31,621 bases of DNA, taken from NCBI GenBank assembly GCA_013202445.1, contig JABMRW010000105.1:1-31621 (forward strand). The letters are read 5' to 3'. The position numbers and the translations under genes are program-made. Source of the DNA: Deltaproteobacteria bacterium. Lineage in GTDB: Bacteria > Chloroflexota > Dehalococcoidia > Dehalococcoidales > BS750m-G39. This document shows positions 29,290 through 31,621 of the stretch, one piece after another. The notes below the pieces were generated by a model. The model was given only the letters and a program-made list of their open reading frames with translations, was not told the origin of the DNA and made no database searches. The first letter of the stretch is position 1, and the number at the start of each line of letters is the position of its first letter.

Positions 29290-30198
29290 CTATAGCCTCT
29301 TCCCCGTCAGCCTCTCGTAAGCCTTCTGGTATCTCCGGCTGGTAGCATCGATGACCTCCGCCGGCAGCATGGGGGCGGGGGGTTCCTTATCCCATCCCGA
29401 CTCGGCCAACCAGTCTCTAACCGGCTGTTTATCGTAGCTGGGCTGGGACTGCCCCACTTTATACAATTCGGTTTCCCATATCCGTGACGAGTCCGGCGTC
29501 AGCATCTCGTCGATAATAATAAGCTTATCACCTTCCACCCCGAACTCGAACTTGGTATCGGCAATGATGATGCCTCTGGCCAGGGCATACCCCTGGGCAT
29601 AGCTGTAGATAGCCAGGCTTTTCTGTTCTATCTCCTCGGCTATGGCCTTCCCCACCAGCTTCCCCACCTCCTCCATGGACAGGGGCTCATCGTGCCCGCT
29701 CTCCGCCTTGGTGGTGGGGGTAAACAGCGGCTGGGGCAACTCCTGGCTCTGTTTCAGCCCTTTCTCCACCGGCAGTCCGGAGATGGTGCCGGATTGCTTA
29801 TACTCTTCCCAGGCTGAGCCGGAGAGGTAGCCGCGCACCACGCATTCCACGGGCAGCCGCTTTACCTTCTTCACCACCATAGACCGCCCCGCCAGGTAGG
29901 CGGGGTAGTTAAAGCGCTTTTCCTGGGGAAGGTAGGCGTCGAGGCGGTTAACATCGTCCAGCACCTCTACCAGGTGGTTGGGCAGCAGGTCCCGGGTCTG
30001 GTCGAACCAGAAAGCCGAAAGCTGATTTAGCACCCGTCCCTTGTTGGGAATGCCGCAGGGCAGGATAACATCAAAGGCGGAGATTCTATCGGTGGCGACG
30101 ATTAGCAGCAGGTTGCCCAGGTCGTAGGTATCACGCACCTTCCCCTTGACGAAAGAGGGCAGGGGCAGGTCGGTATTCAGCAGGACATCGTCACTCAT
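29290..30198 (-). CDS. purC: Phosphoribosylaminoimidazole-succinocarboxamide synthase
   Basis: PurC (SAICAR synthetase) joins aspartate to CAIR in purine synthesis using ATP. The 302-residue product starts at ATG 30198; the in-frame extension upstream to 30252 lies inside purB and adds 18 residues without family features. Motifs include GKVRDTYDLG, ATDRISAFDVILP, the VVRGYLSGSAWEEY region and the DTKFEFG and DEMLTPDSSR stretches. GAGG lies eight bases before the start. The ATG overlaps the purB stop by one base (TAATG), so the genes are coupled. It converges with the small membrane protein gene downstream with only nine bases between. Confidence 0.95.
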   Translation of the reverse strand: MSDDVLLNTDLPLPSFVKGKVRDTYDLGNLLLIVATDRISAFDVILPCGIPNKGRVLNQLSAFWFDQTRDLLPNHLVEVLDDVNRLDAYLPQEKRFNYPAYLAGRSMVVKKVKRLPVECVVRGYLSGSAWEEYKQSGTISGLPVEKGLKQSQELPQPLFTPTTKAESGHDEPLSMEEVGKLVGKAIAEEIEQKSLAIYSYAQGYALARGIIIADTKFEFGVEGDKLIIIDEMLTPDSSRIWETELYKVGQSQPSYDKQPVRDWLAESGWDKEPPAPMLPAEVIDATSRRYQKAYERLTGKRL

Positions 30199-31550
30199 TA
30201 TATTGACCTCGGCGCCAGGTCGCTGGGCCCGCCCACGCTTTTCTCCCGCCACTGCACTTCAGTCAGCCCCAGGCGCTTGAAGATATCATCTATATAGCGC
30301 AGGTAATATTTTTCGTCAAACAGCGGCTCAAGCTCGGCTTCAGGCAGTGTGGCGATGACCTCGGCGTCGGCTTTAAGCAGGGTGAGGAAGTTTTTATTGC
30401 CCTTCCAGGCCTTCATGGCGTTGCGCTGCACCAACTCGTAGGCTTGCTGCCGGCTCAGGCCCTTATTTATCAGGGCCAGCATCACCCGCTGGGAGAATAT
30501 CAGGCCTTTGGTAAGCTTCAGGTTCTTCTTCATCTTTTGCGGATAGACCTGCAGCCCCTTCATTACCGAGGTGAATATACTTAAGGAGTAGTCCAGCACC
30601 AGGCAGGCGTCGGGCAGTATAATGCGCTCGGTAGAGGAGTGGCTGATGTCCCGCTCGTGCCAGAGGGCGATGTTTTCCATAGAGGTTAAAGCGTAGCCCC
30701 TCACCAGGCGGGCCAGGCCGCTGATTCGCTCACAGAGCTCCGGGTTGCGCTTGTGAGGCATGGCTGAAGAGCCGGTCTGACCGGCGGCAAAGGGCTCTTC
30801 CACCTCCCGTGTCTCGGTTTTCTGTAAGCCCCTGATTTCGGTGGCGAACTTCTCCAGCGAGCTGGCAATTATGGCCAGAGTGGTCACGAACTGGGCGTGG
30901 CGGTCGCGCTGCAGGACCTGGTTGGAAACCGGGGCCGGCACCAGTCCCAGCCGGGCGCAGGCCTTCTCCTCGACCTCGGGAGACAGGGTGGCGTAGGTGC
31001 CCACGGCGCCGGAAATCTTGCCCACGGCAATGGCTTTTTCGGCCTCGCCCAGCCTCTCCAAATTACGCCTCATTTCCTCCGTCCACAGCGCCATTTTGAG
31101 CCCGAAGGAGATTGGTTCGGCATGGATGCCGTGGCTGCGCCCCATCATCACGGTATATTTGTGTTTCATGGCCGTCTGCGCCAGCACCGCAATAAGCTCT
31201 TTTATATCCTGGCTCAGCAGTTCGGAGGCTTCGATTAGCTGCAGGCTGAGGGCGGTATCGATGACATCGGAGGAGGTAAGCCCTAGATGAATAAAGCGCG
31301 ATTCATCGCCCAGGCTCTCGGCCACCGAGCCTAAGAAAGCGGTAACATCGTGGTGGGTCTCTTTTAAAATCTCTTCCATGCGCTTGAGGTTAACCCGGGC
31401 CAGCTTTATCTTGGGTATCGCATTGCGGGGAATAACGCCCAGGTCGGCCCAGGCCTCACAGACGGCAATCTCTACTTGGAGCCATTTGTGGAACTTGTTC
31501 TCGTCGGCCCAGACTCTTTTCATTCGGGGTCGGGAGTAGCGCTCAATCAT
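30198..31550 (-). CDS. purB: Adenylosuccinate lyase
   Basis: PurB cleaves SAICAR and adenylosuccinate, releasing fumarate. The 450 residues begin MIERYSRPRMKRVWADENKF, the usual start, and have the catalytic signature GSSAMPHKRNPELCERI, plus the TSSDVIDTA and MGRSHGIHAEPISFG regions. The ATG at 31550 has AAGGAG seven bases upstream. It is followed by purC, whose enzyme makes the SAICAR that PurB cleaves. A copy of the two-hairpin repeat begins 26 bases upstream of the start, next to the window edge. Confidence 0.96.
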   Translation of the reverse strand: MIERYSRPRMKRVWADENKFHKWLQVEIAVCEAWADLGVIPRNAIPKIKLARVNLKRMEEILKETHHDVTAFLGSVAESLGDESRFIHLGLTSSDVIDTALSLQLIEASELLSQDIKELIAVLAQTAMKHKYTVMMGRSHGIHAEPISFGLKMALWTEEMRRNLERLGEAEKAIAVGKISGAVGTYATLSPEVEEKACARLGLVPAPVSNQVLQRDRHAQFVTTLAIIASSLEKFATEIRGLQKTETREVEEPFAAGQTGSSAMPHKRNPELCERISGLARLVRGYALTSMENIALWHERDISHSSTERIILPDACLVLDYSLSIFTSVMKGLQVYPQKMKKNLKLTKGLIFSQRVMLALINKGLSRQQAYELVQRNAMKAWKGNKNFLTLLKADAEVIATLPEAELEPLFDEKYYLRYIDDIFKRLGLTEVQWREKSVGGPSDLAPRSI

Positions 31551-31575
31551 TGTTTTTCTCCTTGAGATTGTTTAT

Positions 31576-31621
31576 CAACCTTACCCCCTGTATCCCCCTC
31601 TCCACTCTTGGAGAGGGGGAA
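31576..31621 (-). repeat. Two-hairpin repeat element (family A, copy 4, cut)
   Basis: CAACCTTACCCCCTGTATC starts the element, followed by hairpin 1 (CCCCCTCTCC, loop ACTCTT, GGAGAGGGGG), identical to that of copy 3. Hairpin 2 lies beyond the window edge. Confidence 0.75.

Noticed and set aside
30199..30252. Upstream extension of purC
   Set aside because: It lies inside purB; the TAATG junction with GAGG upstream supports ATG 30198.

Overview
This is a dense, GC-rich bacterial chromosome segment. Gene order and content point to Chloroflexota, most likely class Dehalococcoidia: rpsO-pnp-dapB-asd, small zinc-ribbon proteins, an RRM protein beside rpsU, and an orphan GvpF/L. That placement is inference from content, not from a database match. 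No rRNA, tRNA, insertion sequence, prophage or CRISPR array was seen. TTG starts are common (rpsO, pnp, ftsY, lgt, recJ, hisD).

Layout. 1-3672 (minus): rpsO-pnp-dapB-asd (asd cut by the window edge), from one strong promoter near 3723-3751. 4280-7196 (plus): a zinc-ribbon protein, a DUF503/YlxP protein and an MrfA-like DEAH helicase. 7617-9331 (plus): ftsY and lgt. 9369-10323 (minus): zinc-ribbon paralogue, rpsU and an RRM RNA-binding protein, which look like a cold or translation-stress group. 10497-13435 (minus): fabF and recJ, two bases apart. 13838-15061 (plus): mtaB, convergent with a GNAT acetyltransferase (minus). 15873-18971 (plus): a soluble NarL-type histidine kinase, its response regulator, an unrecognised small protein and an orphan GvpF/L protein, with several strong dyads between them. 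19031-19810 (plus): birA, ending in a terminator shared with the convergent slipin/NfeD operon (19890-22294, minus). 22720-29280 (plus): histidine genes hisZ-hisG-hisD-hisC-hisB plus a small membrane protein. 29290-31550 (minus): purB-purC.

Strongest observations. (1) The hisC leader (26629-26863) carries a promoter, a 24-codon leader peptide with a Tyr/Phe-rich run, a possible antiterminator over its stop codon, and an intrinsic terminator. This looks like ribosome-mediated attenuation responding to aromatic amino acids in front of a histidine gene. (2) HisG is a tandem fusion of two HisG-like modules whose signature motifs are lost in complementary fashion. It has no ATG/GTG/TTG start; the homology-supported start is ATA, overlapping the hisZ stop as ATAA. 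(3) A two-hairpin intergenic repeat recurs at least four times, and one copy supplies the TTG start codon of ftsY. (4) Four genes (mtaB, the GNAT gene, birA, hisZ) have a -10 hexamer 8-9 bases before the ATG, so they are probably leaderless. (5) The kinase/regulator/unknown/GvpF-L group is the best candidate here for an undescribed system.

Every gap of more than 300 bases is either packed with GC-rich repeats (3673-4279, 7197-7616, 13436-13837, 22295-22719, 27968-28339) or is the regulatory region between the GNAT and histidine kinase genes (15542-15872).
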